In this document: piece after piece, positions 9,372-18,423 of the stretch | Position numbering within the stretch: the first letter of the stretch is position 1 | Layout: every line of letters begins with the position of its first letter | NCBI GenBank assembly: GCA_002898315.1 | Contig: BEHV01000002.1 | Coordinates: forward strand, 62,001-126,000 | DNA length: 64,000 nt | Origin: a bacterium HR19 | GTDB taxonomy: Bacteria > Calescibacteriota > Calescibacteriia > Calescibacteriales > Calescibacteriaceae | Reading direction: 5' to 3' | Notes under the pieces: model-generated | Database searches by the model: none | Told to the model about the DNA's origin: nothing | The model's input: only the letters and a program-made list of their open reading frames with translations | Made by a program: the position numbers and the translations under genes

Positions 9372-10592
9372 ATGGCGAATTTCAAGGAGAAACTTGATAT
9401 AGTAGAGGGTGTGAGATTTGTAGATGAAAACAACCTCAGGGGTTCTCGTGTTCTGATGAGAGTTGATTTTAATGTTCCAATAGATGAGGCGGGGCAGATA
9501 TTAGATGACCGCAGAATAAGAGCTGTTCTCCCTACAATAAACTATCTTCTTGACGAAAAATGTCAAGTAGTTTTGCTGTCTCATATGGGTCGTCCGAAAG
9601 GCAAACGTGTTCCACGACTTTCTTTGGGTATTGTTGCAAAGCGTCTCTCCCGTCTTCTTGAAAAAGATGTTCTCTTTGTAGAAGATTGCATAGGCGAGAA
9701 AGTAAAGCTAGCTGTGAGAACAAAAGCCGATGTGATTTTATGTGAAAATGTGAGGTTTTATCCCGGTGAAACAGAGAACTCCGAAGAGTTTGCCAGAGAA
9801 ATTTTCAACTCAGTAGAAGCAGATATATATGTCAACGATGCGTTTGCTGTATCACACAGAAAACACGCCTCTTTGTATGCTCTCGCTCTTTTGTTCCCAG
9901 TTGAAAAAAGGTTTGCCGGAATACTTATGAAAAAAGAGCTTCTTGCTATCCAGCGAATTCTTCTCAATCCGAAAAAACCGTTCGTTGCAATAGTGGGCGG
10001 AGCAAAAGTATCAGATAAGATAGGAGCTTTGAAAAATCTTCTTTCCCTTGTTGATAAGTTAATCATAGGTGGAGCTATGGCTTTTACTTTCCTTGTGGCT
10101 ATGGGAATAAAGGTCGGAAATTCTCTTGTTGAGAAAGAGTTCATTGATGTTGCAAAAGAAATAATTGATGAAGCAAACAGAAAAGGTATAAAGCTTTATC
10201 TTCCGGTGGACTGTGTCATAGCAAGAGATATAAACAGCAACGATATAAAGGTTGTTCCTGTTTATGAGATACCAGATGGTTATGCCGCTTTTGATATAGG
10301 TCCTGCAACTATAACTCTTTTCAGCGAAGCACTTGCTGATGCAAGAACAATCGTCTGGAACGGACCTATGGGAGTTTTTGAAAAAGAACAGTTCGCAAAA
10401 GGTTCTTACTCAATAGTGTCAGTTCTCGCCAACTCTACTGCATATACTCTTGTCGGCGGTGGAGATACAGATGTAGTTATAACTAAAATGGGAGAACAAC
10501 ACAGAATATCTTATATATCAACAGGTGGAGGTGCTTTTATTGAAATTTTAGAAGGCAAAGAACTTCCCGGTATCACCGCTCTGAAAGCCTGA
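9372..10592 (+). CDS. pgk: Phosphoglycerate kinase
   Basis: This 406-residue glycolytic/gluconeogenic enzyme transfers phosphate between 1,3-bisphosphoglycerate and ADP. Seen: the substrate-binding MRVDFNVP near residue 26, [10 protein letters not shown], the nucleotide-binding [23 protein letters not shown], and the C-terminal GGGDTD. The length is normal for bacteria. The N-terminus carries about 10 extra residues (starting [13 protein letters not shown]) before the conserved core. No gap or tpi gene is adjacent, unlike the common gap-pgk-tpi operon. The strong Shine-Dalgarno fits high expression. Confidence 0.97.
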   Translation: MANFKEKLDIVEGVRFVDENNLRGSRVLMRVDFNVPIDEAGQILDDRRIRAVLPTINYLLDEKCQVVLLSHMGRPKGKRVPRLSLGIVAKRLSRLLEKDVLFVEDCIGEKVKLAVRTKADVILCENVRFYPGETENSEEFAREIFNSVEADIYVNDAFAVSHRKHASLYALALLFPVEKRFAGILMKKELLAIQRILLNPKKPFVAIVGGAKVSDKIGALKNLLSLVDKLIIGGAMAFTFLVAMGIKVGNSLVEKEFIDVAKEIIDEANRKGIKLYLPVDCVIARDINSNDIKVVPVYEIPDGYAAFDIGPATITLFSEALADARTIVWNGPMGVFEKEQFAKGSYSIVSVLANSTAYTLVGGGDTDVVITKMGEQHRISYISTGGGAFIEILEGKELPGITALKA

Positions 10593-10616
10593 TTCAAAAT
10601 ATCTAAAAACTTGAAA

Positions 10617-11519
10617 TCACTTCATCGCTAAAAGATGTATCTGATTTTCCTCTCTTCCTATCATTCTTATCTGGCGTATGATTTCGTAAATCAAATTTAA
10701 CACCTTGATAAATTTTTCTCCTGAACCGTTTTGTGTGTTTAAACCAAATCTCTTCAAGAGTTCTTTTAATTTCCTTTCTCTATCATCAAAGATTATCTCT
10801 TTGTTCAGGTCTGTAATTTGACTGAATCCTGCGTCTTTCAAAGCAGAGATAAGCTCCTTTTTTGTTATGAAGTTGAGATATTTGAGTCCAGCAACAGGTC
10901 TGTTCAGAATTTTGAGATACATTTTTGTGAAAAAATGAGATGTCTTTGTTCTTGTGTTGAAAAACGGTGTCCAGAATATTCTGTAATGAGGTTCATAAAA
11001 ACTCGTTGAGTAATCAGGAGCTCTGAGGTATAGTATCCCTCCTTCTTTCAGAACTCTGAAAATTTCCAAAACACATTTTTTCGGGTCTTTTACATGCTCT
11101 ATTACTTGATTTGAAATAACCACATCAAAAGATTCAGGTTTGAAAGGTAGGTTTTCGCCTTCGCTCAGAACATATCTTGAAATCCATAATTTTTTGTATT
11201 TTAGTTTTTTGACTCTTTCTCTGAAAAAGTTTGCGCTATCTTTTGATATATCAATTCCTACTGCTTTATATCCTTTTTTCAGGCAGTAAAGGAGTGCTGT
11301 GCCATATCCTGCTCCGAAATCCAAAACAAGTTTATTTTTGAGGTTTGTCCTTCTTTCCAAAAATTTTACCGTTCCATCATAATTTTCTTCATCATCTATC
11401 TGTTCCCGAACTATCTTTTGAATATATTTTTCATCTTTGTCTCCCCATATCAAGCTTCTTTTCTCTTTCTCTTCTTTTAAGAGCTGGGAGCAAAGTTCTG
11501 CCTTTTTGCTATCTCTCAT
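10617..11519 (-). CDS. SAM-dependent class I methyltransferase
   Basis: This 300-residue protein carries a Methyltransf_11-type core. The SAM-binding loop LVLDFGAGYGTALL is near residue 70, the acidic VGIDIS strand end follows, then the SFDVVISNQVIEHVKDP motif, typical of small-molecule, lipid or sugar methyltransferases. The first 60 residues are charged and helical. The C-terminal part has no recognisable domain. It stands alone between pgk (convergent) and the CitE-type lyase (divergent), so the substrate is unknown. Confidence 0.85.
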   Translation of the reverse strand: MRDSKKAELCSQLLKEEKEKRSLIWGDKDEKYIQKIVREQIDDEENYDGTVKFLERRTNLKNKLVLDFGAGYGTALLYCLKKGYKAVGIDISKDSANFFRERVKKLKYKKLWISRYVLSEGENLPFKPESFDVVISNQVIEHVKDPKKCVLEIFRVLKEGGILYLRAPDYSTSFYEPHYRIFWTPFFNTRTKTSHFFTKMYLKILNRPVAGLKYLNFITKKELISALKDAGFSQITDLNKEIIFDDRERKLKELLKRFGLNTQNGSGEKFIKVLNLIYEIIRQIRMIGREENQIHLLAMK

Positions 11520-11639
11520 TTTTTCTGGAACACTAATATTTTATGCTCTTGGAAAAATAACTGAAATTTTAGACATATCTTTTTTAATTTTTACACTAAC
11601 ACTATCTGATTTATTAAAAGAGAGGAGGATTAGAAAGTT

Positions 11640-12623
11640 ATGTGGGCTTGGCACTTTTATGAGAGAAAAAAACCAGTAAGAGTCAGAAGGTCAGAGCTTA
11701 CCTGTCCTGGAAACAGCATGAAGATGATGACCAAAGCTGCTGAATCTGACGCGGACTGGGTTATGTTTGACCTTGAAGATACCGTCCCGCCAGCGGAGAA
11801 GGAGAAAGCAAGGGAGCTCGTTGTTTCTGCTTTCAACACACTTGATTTTAAAGGCAAGGTCAGAGCGTTCAGACCCAATAACCTCAGAACTCAATACTGG
11901 TATGAAGACATTACTTATGTTGTCAGCAGAGCGGGACATAACATAGATATAATAGTTCTCCCAAAGATATATGGTCCGGAGGAAATAGCAACGGTTGACC
12001 AGCTTCTCACTCAGCTTGAAAGAAAACTTGGTCTTGAGCCGGGAAAAATAGGTCTTGAAGTTCTTATAGAGACAGCTCAGGCGCTTGTGAGGTTGAAGGA
12101 GATATGCGAGGTATCACCTCGTCTTGAAGCGCTTATTTTCGGTGTTGCAGATTTTTCCGCTTCAATAGGAGCCAGAGAGATGAAGAGAGACCAACATATA
12201 AACTTTCTTTATGCCAAACAGGCGGTTGTGGTTCACGCAAAAGCTTATGGGCTTGACGCGATTGACTGTGTCACTCTTGATTTCAAAGACGCTGAGACAA
12301 CAAGAAAAGATGCAGAATGGGCTGCAAGGTTTGGTTTTGATGGAAAATGGGTCATACATCCAAGCCAAATAGACATAGTCAACGAGGTCTTCACTCCATC
12401 AGACGAAGATATAAAAAGAAGCTTGAGAATAATTGAGGAATATAGAAAGGTTGAGAAAGAAAAAGGTGCTTGGGCTCTTGCGATAGATGGCGAAATGGTT
12501 GATGCAGCAACTATAAGAGTTGAGTTTAAAAAACTTCTCTACGCTAAAAAAGCAGGAAAACTCAAAGAACTTGATATACCCAAAGATATTTTTGAAGGTG
12601 TTGAGTTTGAAGTGTCTCATTAA
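11640..12623 (+). CDS. CitE/HpcH-family lyase (malyl-CoA or citramalyl-CoA lyase type)
   Basis: This 327-residue TIM-barrel enzyme of the HpcH/HpaI-CitE family has FDLEDTVPP (43-51), the acidic EVLIETAQAL segment and FGVADFSAS, which supply the Mg ligands and CoA-thioester site. Members cleave or form malyl-CoA, beta-methylmalyl-CoA or citramalyl-CoA, or hydrolyse malyl-CoA. The start at 11640 has AGGAGG 11 nt upstream (11623-11628). lysA begins 6 bp after the stop, so they share a transcript. It may connect acyl-CoA breakdown to central C4 acids, but the exact substrate cannot be read. Confidence 0.85.
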   Translation: MWAWHFYERKKPVRVRRSELTCPGNSMKMMTKAAESDADWVMFDLEDTVPPAEKEKARELVVSAFNTLDFKGKVRAFRPNNLRTQYWYEDITYVVSRAGHNIDIIVLPKIYGPEEIATVDQLLTQLERKLGLEPGKIGLEVLIETAQALVRLKEICEVSPRLEALIFGVADFSASIGAREMKRDQHINFLYAKQAVVVHAKAYGLDAIDCVTLDFKDAETTRKDAEWAARFGFDGKWVIHPSQIDIVNEVFTPSDEDIKRSLRIIEEYRKVEKEKGAWALAIDGEMVDAATIRVEFKKLLYAKKAGKLKELDIPKDIFEGVEFEVSH

Positions 12624-12629
12624 TTTTTG

Positions 12630-13874
12630 ATGATAATAAACCTTGAATATAAGAACGGAGAGCTGAGCTGGGGCGAAGTAAAACTGAGGAAAATAGCCGA
12701 GGAGTTTGGAACCCCGCTATTTGTCTATTCTGCTGATGAATTTTTAGGGCGTCTCAAATTACTAGATAGATGTGCAGATTACAGAAAACTTATATGCTTT
12801 TCCCTCAAATCTAACTCAGTTATTCCACTTATCAGAGAAGCTGCTGAAAACGGATTCGGAGCTGATGTCGTATCGGGTGGAGAACTCTTCATAGCAGAAA
12901 AAGCAGGTTTCTCTCCCAAAAAAATCGTCTTTTCAGGGATAGGAAAAACAAACGAAGAAATATTTCAGGCAGAGCAAAAGGGAATACTCCTTCTCAATAT
13001 AGAAAGCGAATCGGAATATAAGTTTGTGAAAAAGCTTTTTTCTGAAAGTGGGGGAAAACTCAATTTCGGTGTCTCATTCCGCGTTAAATTTGAGGTTGAA
13101 CTTGAAAAACTTCATCCTTATTTGGGGGTTGGTAAAAAGGATTCAAAGTTTGGGCTTTCGGAAGAAGAGGCGTTTTTGCTTTACGAAGACGCTTTCAAGA
13201 GTAAGATATACCCGAATGGTTTGCACTTCCATCTCGGCTCCCAAATAAAAGATATGGAGATATTCAGAAAAGCTGTTGAACTCGCTATAAGATTCCTTTC
13301 AAAACTCAAAGAAAAAGGCATAAAATTGGAGTGGGTTGATGTCGGAGGAGGACTCGGTTTAGATTACGAGAACCTCACCGAACCATCTTTCAAAGATTAT
13401 GCCGATTCATTCAAGCCGATAGCAGACGAAGGATATAAAATAATTTTTGAGATAGGAAGAGCTGTATCTGCTCCATCAGGAATCCTCATCACAAAAGTTA
13501 TAAGAAAAAAGAAAACATCTGCGAAAAATTTCCTCATAGTTGATGCTGGAATGACGGAAATTTTGAGAATCCCGCTTTATAAAGCTTATCACAAAATTAT
13601 TCCTTTGACTCAGGGTGATTCCGAACAACCTTTTGATGTTGTTGGTCCAATTTGTGAGAATTCAGATTATATCGGACAAAATGTGCTTTTGCCAGATTTA
13701 GAAGAAGGTGAGTTTTTGTGTGTCCTCTATGCTGGTGCTTATACTTCATCTATGTCTTCAAATTATAATGGAAGGACTTTCCCTGCCGAGGTTATTATAA
13801 AAGGAAACAGATTTTTTCTCGCTCGCAGGAGACAAACTTTACACGAGCTCATATCACGCGACCAGATTGATTGA
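12630..13874 (+). CDS. lysA: Diaminopimelate decarboxylase
   Basis: This PLP enzyme of fold type III makes L-lysine from meso-diaminopimelate. Seen: the PLP lysine in ICFSLKSNS (Lys60), ADVVSGGEL, HLGSQI, the VDVGGGLG phosphate loop, and PICENSD carrying the Cys that acts from the partner subunit. I use the ATG at 12630 (414 aa) rather than the TTG one codon earlier. It sits 6 bp after the CitE-type lyase without its own Shine-Dalgarno, which suggests translational coupling. Carboxynorspermidine decarboxylase is a relative, but the motifs fit LysA. Confidence 0.93.
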   Translation: MIINLEYKNGELSWGEVKLRKIAEEFGTPLFVYSADEFLGRLKLLDRCADYRKLICFSLKSNSVIPLIREAAENGFGADVVSGGELFIAEKAGFSPKKIVFSGIGKTNEEIFQAEQKGILLLNIESESEYKFVKKLFSESGGKLNFGVSFRVKFEVELEKLHPYLGVGKKDSKFGLSEEEAFLLYEDAFKSKIYPNGLHFHLGSQIKDMEIFRKAVELAIRFLSKLKEKGIKLEWVDVGGGLGLDYENLTEPSFKDYADSFKPIADEGYKIIFEIGRAVSAPSGILITKVIRKKKTSAKNFLIVDAGMTEILRIPLYKAYHKIIPLTQGDSEQPFDVVGPICENSDYIGQNVLLPDLEEGEFLCVLYAGAYTSSMSSNYNGRTFPAEVIIKGNRFFLARRRQTLHELISRDQID

Positions 13875-13961
13875 ATAAAAAACAACCTCACAGAAATACG
13901 AAATGAAAATTTTCTTTAATTTTGCATAAATTTTTGTATTTCGGAAATTAATTTATTTGTG

Positions 13962-14459
13962 ATGAAAAGAAAAAGTTTTTCCCTCCTTGAAGTTATAATA
14001 GTTCTGATAATAATTTCTGTTTTGGCTTCCCTTGCTGTACCGCAATATAGAAAGCTGGTCTATAAATCAAAGTCAGCTGAGGTAAAAGCTATTTTGCCTT
14101 CTATTGCTCATCTTGAAGAAGTCCGAGAAACAGAAAAGGGTAAGTATATAACATGTGGATGGTATCCCGGCTCTGCTGGAAAAAATAAACAGGTGTGGTC
14201 AGAGACAAACTGCTTTTCTTCTGAACTCAACTTTAATGTTAAGGGTGGAACTTATTGTGATTTTGCAGTTGCAAGAGGAAATTTCTCCTCCAATCCCGCT
14301 TCCGCTTCCCCATCTGATAGAGAAGAAGTAGAGGGAACAGCAAACATAGATATAACAATTATAGCAAGGTGCGATTTAGATGGTGATAGAAACTTTTCAT
14401 ACTATGTGGTCACAGATGAGGATAACGAGGTCAAAGGTCCATTTGGAGATGATTTCTGA
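13962..14459 (+). CDS. Type IV prepilin-like protein
   Basis: A short basic leader MKRKS is followed by a hydrophobic helix starting FSLLEVIIVLI, the class III signal of type IV pilins and type II secretion pseudopilins, with Glu at mature position 5. The residue before the cleavage point is Ser rather than the usual Gly. The mature domain (about 160 aa) has a pair of Cys and an acidic C-terminus ending in a DDF segment. A GTG lies one codon upstream of the chosen ATG. No assembly ATPase, peptidase or secretin is in the window, so pilus versus pseudopilus cannot be decided. Confidence 0.88.
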   Translation: MKRKSFSLLEVIIVLIIISVLASLAVPQYRKLVYKSKSAEVKAILPSIAHLEEVRETEKGKYITCGWYPGSAGKNKQVWSETNCFSSELNFNVKGGTYCDFAVARGNFSSNPASASPSDREEVEGTANIDITIIARCDLDGDRNFSYYVVTDEDNEVKGPFGDDF

Positions 14460-14481
14460 TTGATTCTGATGGTTTGATTTG

Positions 14482-15156
14482 CTACAACCATCCTATGCTT
14501 TCTAATTTTTTTACAGCATCTTCTGGGTTTTCTGCTTCTATTACTTCTATACTTATTTTGTTTTCTTCTATGAATTTTTTTACTTTTTGAGGAAGAAACC
14601 CCCATTTTGCAAAGAGAAAAACTGAATTTGTTTTTTCAGCAAAGATGAGGTCGTTTATGCCATCACCTATAACAAGTGTGGGTCTGCTGATTTTTAGATT
14701 TTGCTCTATTTTTTCAAGGAGTTGTGCCTCCGGCTTTTTGACATCAAAGCTATCTCCTCCAACTATGCCATCAAATATTTGAACTATGTGAAGAGATGAT
14801 AAGAGCGAAACAGTTAGTTTGTGGCTTTTATTTGTTGTGAGAATTACCTTGTGATTTTTCCTCCTCAACTTGAATATAAGCTCTATGTTTCCTTTATAAA
14901 TATATGTCTTGCGCGAGATGTTTTTCCTGTACTCTGATATGAAATCTTTTAGAATCTCTTCTTCTTTTTCCTCTGCTCCAAGCTGTCTCAAGGTTTTCTG
15001 TATAAGAGGTCTTACCCCATCTCCTACATACGATAAAACCACATCAAAATCAATCTCTTTTATATGAAATTTTCTCAGGGTTTTGTTGAGTGAGAGAAAA
15101 ATATCCTCAGATGTATCTGCGAGCGTTCCATCAAGGTCAAAAAATATCGCTCCCAT
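14482..15156 (-). CDS. HAD-family phosphatase (phosphoglycolate phosphatase-like)
   Basis: This 224-residue HAD hydrolase has motif I FFDLDGTLADT (nucleophile Asp7, general acid Asp9), motif II in VILTTNKS, a Lys in VKKPEAQ and the acidic motif IV IGDGINDL. The helical cap between motifs I and II is of the Gph/PGMB type. Phosphoglycolate phosphatase is the closest named function, but nucleotide or sugar-phosphate phosphatases look alike. Its start lies 5 bp after the stop of the thiolase-like gene, so the two are probably one transcript. Confidence 0.85.
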   Translation of the reverse strand: MGAIFFDLDGTLADTSEDIFLSLNKTLRKFHIKEIDFDVVLSYVGDGVRPLIQKTLRQLGAEEKEEEILKDFISEYRKNISRKTYIYKGNIELIFKLRRKNHKVILTTNKSHKLTVSLLSSLHIVQIFDGIVGGDSFDVKKPEAQLLEKIEQNLKISRPTLVIGDGINDLIFAEKTNSVFLFAKWGFLPQKVKKFIEENKISIEVIEAENPEDAVKKLESIGWL

Positions 15157-15161
15157 AAAAG

Positions 15162-16283
15162 TTATTCACCTGCTATGACCCACACGACATTGTACTGATG
15201 GAAAGGAGTCCACGCGTTGGCTACTCCACGCCTCAGAGATTTTCTTATATCCATCTTATCTCCTACTAACCTTTTGACAATCTCTATCATTCTTATAAGT
15301 CCTACTGCACCTGGGGGATTGCCACATATAGCGCCTCCTGATGGATTTATTGGCAATTTTCCCTCTTTCAGAAATGAGCCGTCGTGAATGGGCTTTACAA
15401 GACGTTTCTCTGCGACAAGTTCAAGTGCCTCAATAGACATAAGCTCTATGTGAGGAAAACACTCCATTATCTCGGCGAAATCTATTTCTCTTTTTGGATT
15501 TTTGACTCCTGAATTTTTGTAAGCTTTCCTCGCTGCATATCTCAAAGAGTTGAGATGAGCTATATCTTCATATCCAGGATAGTACGGACCTATATTTACT
15601 CCGAATCCGTCTATCCATGCTCTCTTTTCTCTTGTTTTCACTATATCTCCTCTTGCGAATATTATGGCTGCTGCACCGTCTGTTTTTGGAGGCATCATAA
15701 GTTTCCTTATCGGTTCAGCTACATAGGGAGATGTGAGAATTTCTTCAAGTATTATCTTTTCTCTTATGTGAGCGTCTTCGTTATCTGCTCCGTTTCTCCT
15801 GTTTTTTATGACTATTATCCCGAGTTCTTCTTCTCCTATTCCGAGCCTATCCATGAACGCTTTCGCTTGAATTGCTGTGAAATTTACAAAATCTAGCCCG
15901 GTTTTACCAAGGTAATTTAACCTCCCATAAGAGACAGAAAGATGTCTTATATCTGTTTCTGATGATTTGCCATATCCTACAACAAGAGCTATTTTGCTTT
16001 CTCCGCTCATTATTTTCATAACCGCATAGGTTGCTCCGAAAGCTCCATCTATGTTCCTCAAGAATGTGTGTAATTTCGGCTTCAAATTCAATCTCCTTAC
16101 AAGGTCAGATATTTTGGTGTGCGATGAAAAAGAACACTCAACAAAATAATCTATTTCCTCCGGAGAAATCTCTGCATATTTTATTGCTTTCTCTACTGCC
16201 TCCTTCGCTATGTCAATATCAGAAAGCGGAGATTTCTCTTCCTGTCTTGAAATCCCAATTCCTATTATTCCAACTCTTAACAT
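15162..16283 (-). CDS. Thiolase-fold protein lacking the catalytic Cys (lipid-transfer-like)
   Basis: This 373-residue protein has the thiolase fold in both halves: N-terminal VGIIGIG, the MSGESKIALVVGYG region and the C-terminal NPSGGAICGNPPGAVG. The nucleophilic Cys position in the N-terminal active-site loop holds Gly (NIDGAFGA), the conserved GHPxGA motif reads GNPPGA, and the C-terminal Cys loop is absent. It should therefore not perform Claisen chemistry. Such proteins act as lipid-transfer-like or aldolase-type (Ltp2-like) enzymes, often with a DUF35 partner, which I do not see here. Cotranscribed with the HAD phosphatase. Confidence 0.82.
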   Translation of the reverse strand: MLRVGIIGIGISRQEEKSPLSDIDIAKEAVEKAIKYAEISPEEIDYFVECSFSSHTKISDLVRRLNLKPKLHTFLRNIDGAFGATYAVMKIMSGESKIALVVGYGKSSETDIRHLSVSYGRLNYLGKTGLDFVNFTAIQAKAFMDRLGIGEEELGIIVIKNRRNGADNEDAHIREKIILEEILTSPYVAEPIRKLMMPPKTDGAAAIIFARGDIVKTREKRAWIDGFGVNIGPYYPGYEDIAHLNSLRYAARKAYKNSGVKNPKREIDFAEIMECFPHIELMSIEALELVAEKRLVKPIHDGSFLKEGKLPINPSGGAICGNPPGAVGLIRMIEIVKRLVGDKMDIRKSLRRGVANAWTPFHQYNVVWVIAGE

Positions 16284-16365
16284 ATTTATTCAATTTATAA
16301 TGCCTGACATTTCTCTTTTGATGAATTTTAAAACTTTTCACCTTATAGATTTTCATCCTTCGGAT

Positions 16366-17829
16366 TTATTGATAGACCAATCTGAAAGAAAAACTACTTG
16401 AATTTTTTATTTTCGCGTTTTCCAGCTTCCCTTTATATGTGCTACATAGAGAAATGCTTTTTATTTCACCGGTGCAGTAATTATTAAAACAGCTCATAGA
16501 AGACGAGCAGTAGATTTTGTTCGGTATATCTAAATCTATATCAGATACAGCGTAGAATGTGACTTTGTAATCCCCCGCATAAGTTACAGAAAACGAATAA
16601 GTGTTTGCTTTGAGTCCTGATATAGCCGATGGGTAAAGTTCTTTTATAAAAATTTCTTGTCCTCCACCGGGGAGGTTATTCCCTTCTATGAGAACAAAAA
16701 CTCGGTATAAAGAAACATCAAAAGTTATTATGTAGTTTTCTATTGTTGCTGAGTTCGTATATGTTTTTTCTGATGGGTTCTGATTATCTTGCGCTTTTGG
16801 TTCAACAGATATTATAGGAGCTTGTTTTGCAACAGATACAATCGCTATCTTCCTCACACCTTTTTTCCCGAAAGAATCCTTTGCCGATACGGTGATCTGA
16901 AAAATTCCTGCGTTCTCGTATGTGTGGGACTTTCTTGCAACATATTTTGACCCAGTTGCAGGAATTGGGTCTGATTTTCCATCTCCCCAATCTACTGCTA
17001 ACTCTTTGATTTCATCTCCTTCTGGGTCCTCTACTGCTATCAGGACCGAAACGCTGAGCGGACTGATTCCTGCTACAATAGTGGTTTGGGTAAGTTCACT
17101 ATCAAATTTTTCTATGAATCCATCTATTATTGGTGGGAAGTTTTTCGGAGATGAACCGCCGATAAAAATTCCTATCTTCACTTCTGCATAAGATGAGAGA
17201 GGGTAGGGAGCGAATTTATTGTCGTCTGAGACATAGATTTTTATCGTGAAGTCGCCAGCTTCTTTGTAGATGTGAGAGCTAGAACAATCTTTTTCTTTTT
17301 CATCATAAGAATTATCTCCCCAATCTATTATGACTTTACCTATTCCGTTTGAATCTTTGCATATTGCTTTTATATATACTGTATCTCCGAGCGAAAAAGA
17401 TGATGTGGGTTCCAAAAACTCTTCGTCTTTATACGCCTGAAAGTTTATTATTTGTGGGGAATCGTTGGTGATTATGCTTGTTTTCACCTCATTAGAGCCA
17501 GATTCATCCATACCATAAAGTTTTACCTCAAAGATTCCAAATCTCTCATATGTGTGTTGAAGCGTTGTCTCTCCGTCTTTCAGGTTTTCAAGAATGCTCT
17601 TTTGCGTGTTATCTCCGTAATCTATTATGAGGTATTTCATTTTACCTCGTGACGGTATGGCTTTTACATAAAACGAGACAGCAAGAGGGAAAGAACCATA
17701 GTTTTGAGATGGTGAGAGAATGAGAAGGGGACCAGCGGTTGGAGGAAGCTTGCTCAGATCAGTGCAGAAAGCCAAAATAACAAAACTTAAAACACTCAGA
17801 ATCAAAAGCTTTTTATAGTGCTTTTGCAT
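16366..17829 (-). CDS. PKD-domain surface lipoprotein
   Basis: After a signal peptide starting MQKHYKKLL and ending in an atypical lipobox LAFC (Cys22), the protein carries three PKD-like beta-sandwich repeats, each with a xDxGDG/N core (IDYGDN, IDWGDN, VDWGDG) and a closing H-x-Y-x3-G-x-F/I strand (HTYERFGIF, HIYKEAGDF, HTYENAGIF). The last 120 residues hold several Cys and no known domain. PKD repeats mediate binding at the cell surface. I choose the Met at 17829; an in-frame Met at 17847 and a longer open frame to 17952 are possible. 487 aa. Confidence 0.82.
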   Translation of the reverse strand: MQKHYKKLLILSVLSFVILAFCTDLSKLPPTAGPLLILSPSQNYGSFPLAVSFYVKAIPSRGKMKYLIIDYGDNTQKSILENLKDGETTLQHTYERFGIFEVKLYGMDESGSNEVKTSIITNDSPQIINFQAYKDEEFLEPTSSFSLGDTVYIKAICKDSNGIGKVIIDWGDNSYDEKEKDCSSSHIYKEAGDFTIKIYVSDDNKFAPYPLSSYAEVKIGIFIGGSSPKNFPPIIDGFIEKFDSELTQTTIVAGISPLSVSVLIAVEDPEGDEIKELAVDWGDGKSDPIPATGSKYVARKSHTYENAGIFQITVSAKDSFGKKGVRKIAIVSVAKQAPIISVEPKAQDNQNPSEKTYTNSATIENYIITFDVSLYRVFVLIEGNNLPGGGQEIFIKELYPSAISGLKANTYSFSVTYAGDYKVTFYAVSDIDLDIPNKIYCSSSMSCFNNYCTGEIKSISLCSTYKGKLENAKIKNSSSFSFRLVYQ

Positions 17830-17891
17830 GGTATTAAATTTAATCATTTTGGAAAGTTTTATTTTTGTAAAGAGTGTGTGAAGATGAATTT

Positions 17892-18371
17892 TCAGGTCTG
17901 TTTTTTTAATTCCTTTATTAGTTTTGCCATGTAAATTGAGTTGAGAGCCCATTCATATCCTTTGTTTCCGTGTTTCCCTCCAGCTCTCTCAAATGCCTGA
18001 TTCAAATTCTCAACTGTGAGGATTCCAAAAATTATAGGTGTTTCTGTTTCAAGAGATGATTTCACAAGTCCTTCTACTAAACCTTTTGCTACATGTTCAA
18101 AATGGAATGTTTCTCCTTTGATGAGGCAACCGAGTGTGAGTATTGAGTCAAATTTTTTGGACTTTGCGAGGACTTTTGCTGTTATGGGTATTTCAAACGA
18201 GCCGGGTACATAAAAGACCTCAAAATCAACTTTTTGCTCTTCAAAAGCTCTTTTTGCTCCTTCAAGGAGTTTTTCTGTAATTATTTCGTTGAACCTTGAT
18301 ACAACGACTCCTATCTTCAATTTATATTTACTCTTGTTTTCGTCATTCAAATTTTCGCTTTTTCCTTTCAT
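17892..18371 (-). CDS. ribH: 6,7-dimethyl-8-ribityllumazine synthase
   Basis: This 159-residue enzyme makes lumazine from the ribityl-aminouracil and dihydroxybutanone phosphate, the penultimate step of riboflavin synthesis. Seen: SRFNE (25-29), PGSFEIP (56-62), GETFHFEHV (86-94, with the catalytic His93) and GGKHGNKGYEW (131-141). An N-terminal Lys/Asn-rich extension of about 15 residues precedes the core. No ribB/A or ribE is adjacent, and I see no FMN riboswitch in the 52 bp upstream. Confidence 0.96.
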   Translation of the reverse strand: MKGKSENLNDENKSKYKLKIGVVVSRFNEIITEKLLEGAKRAFEEQKVDFEVFYVPGSFEIPITAKVLAKSKKFDSILTLGCLIKGETFHFEHVAKGLVEGLVKSSLETETPIIFGILTVENLNQAFERAGGKHGNKGYEWALNSIYMAKLIKELKKQT

Positions 18372-18423
18372 ACTTAAAAGAATCGGAAAGTTTATGTTTT
18401 AACCTGCCGATCAAAAGAATATT

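Noticed and set aside
17892-18423. Possible FMN riboswitch before ribH
   Set aside because: The upstream gap is only 52 bp and shows none of the FMN element's conserved helices.
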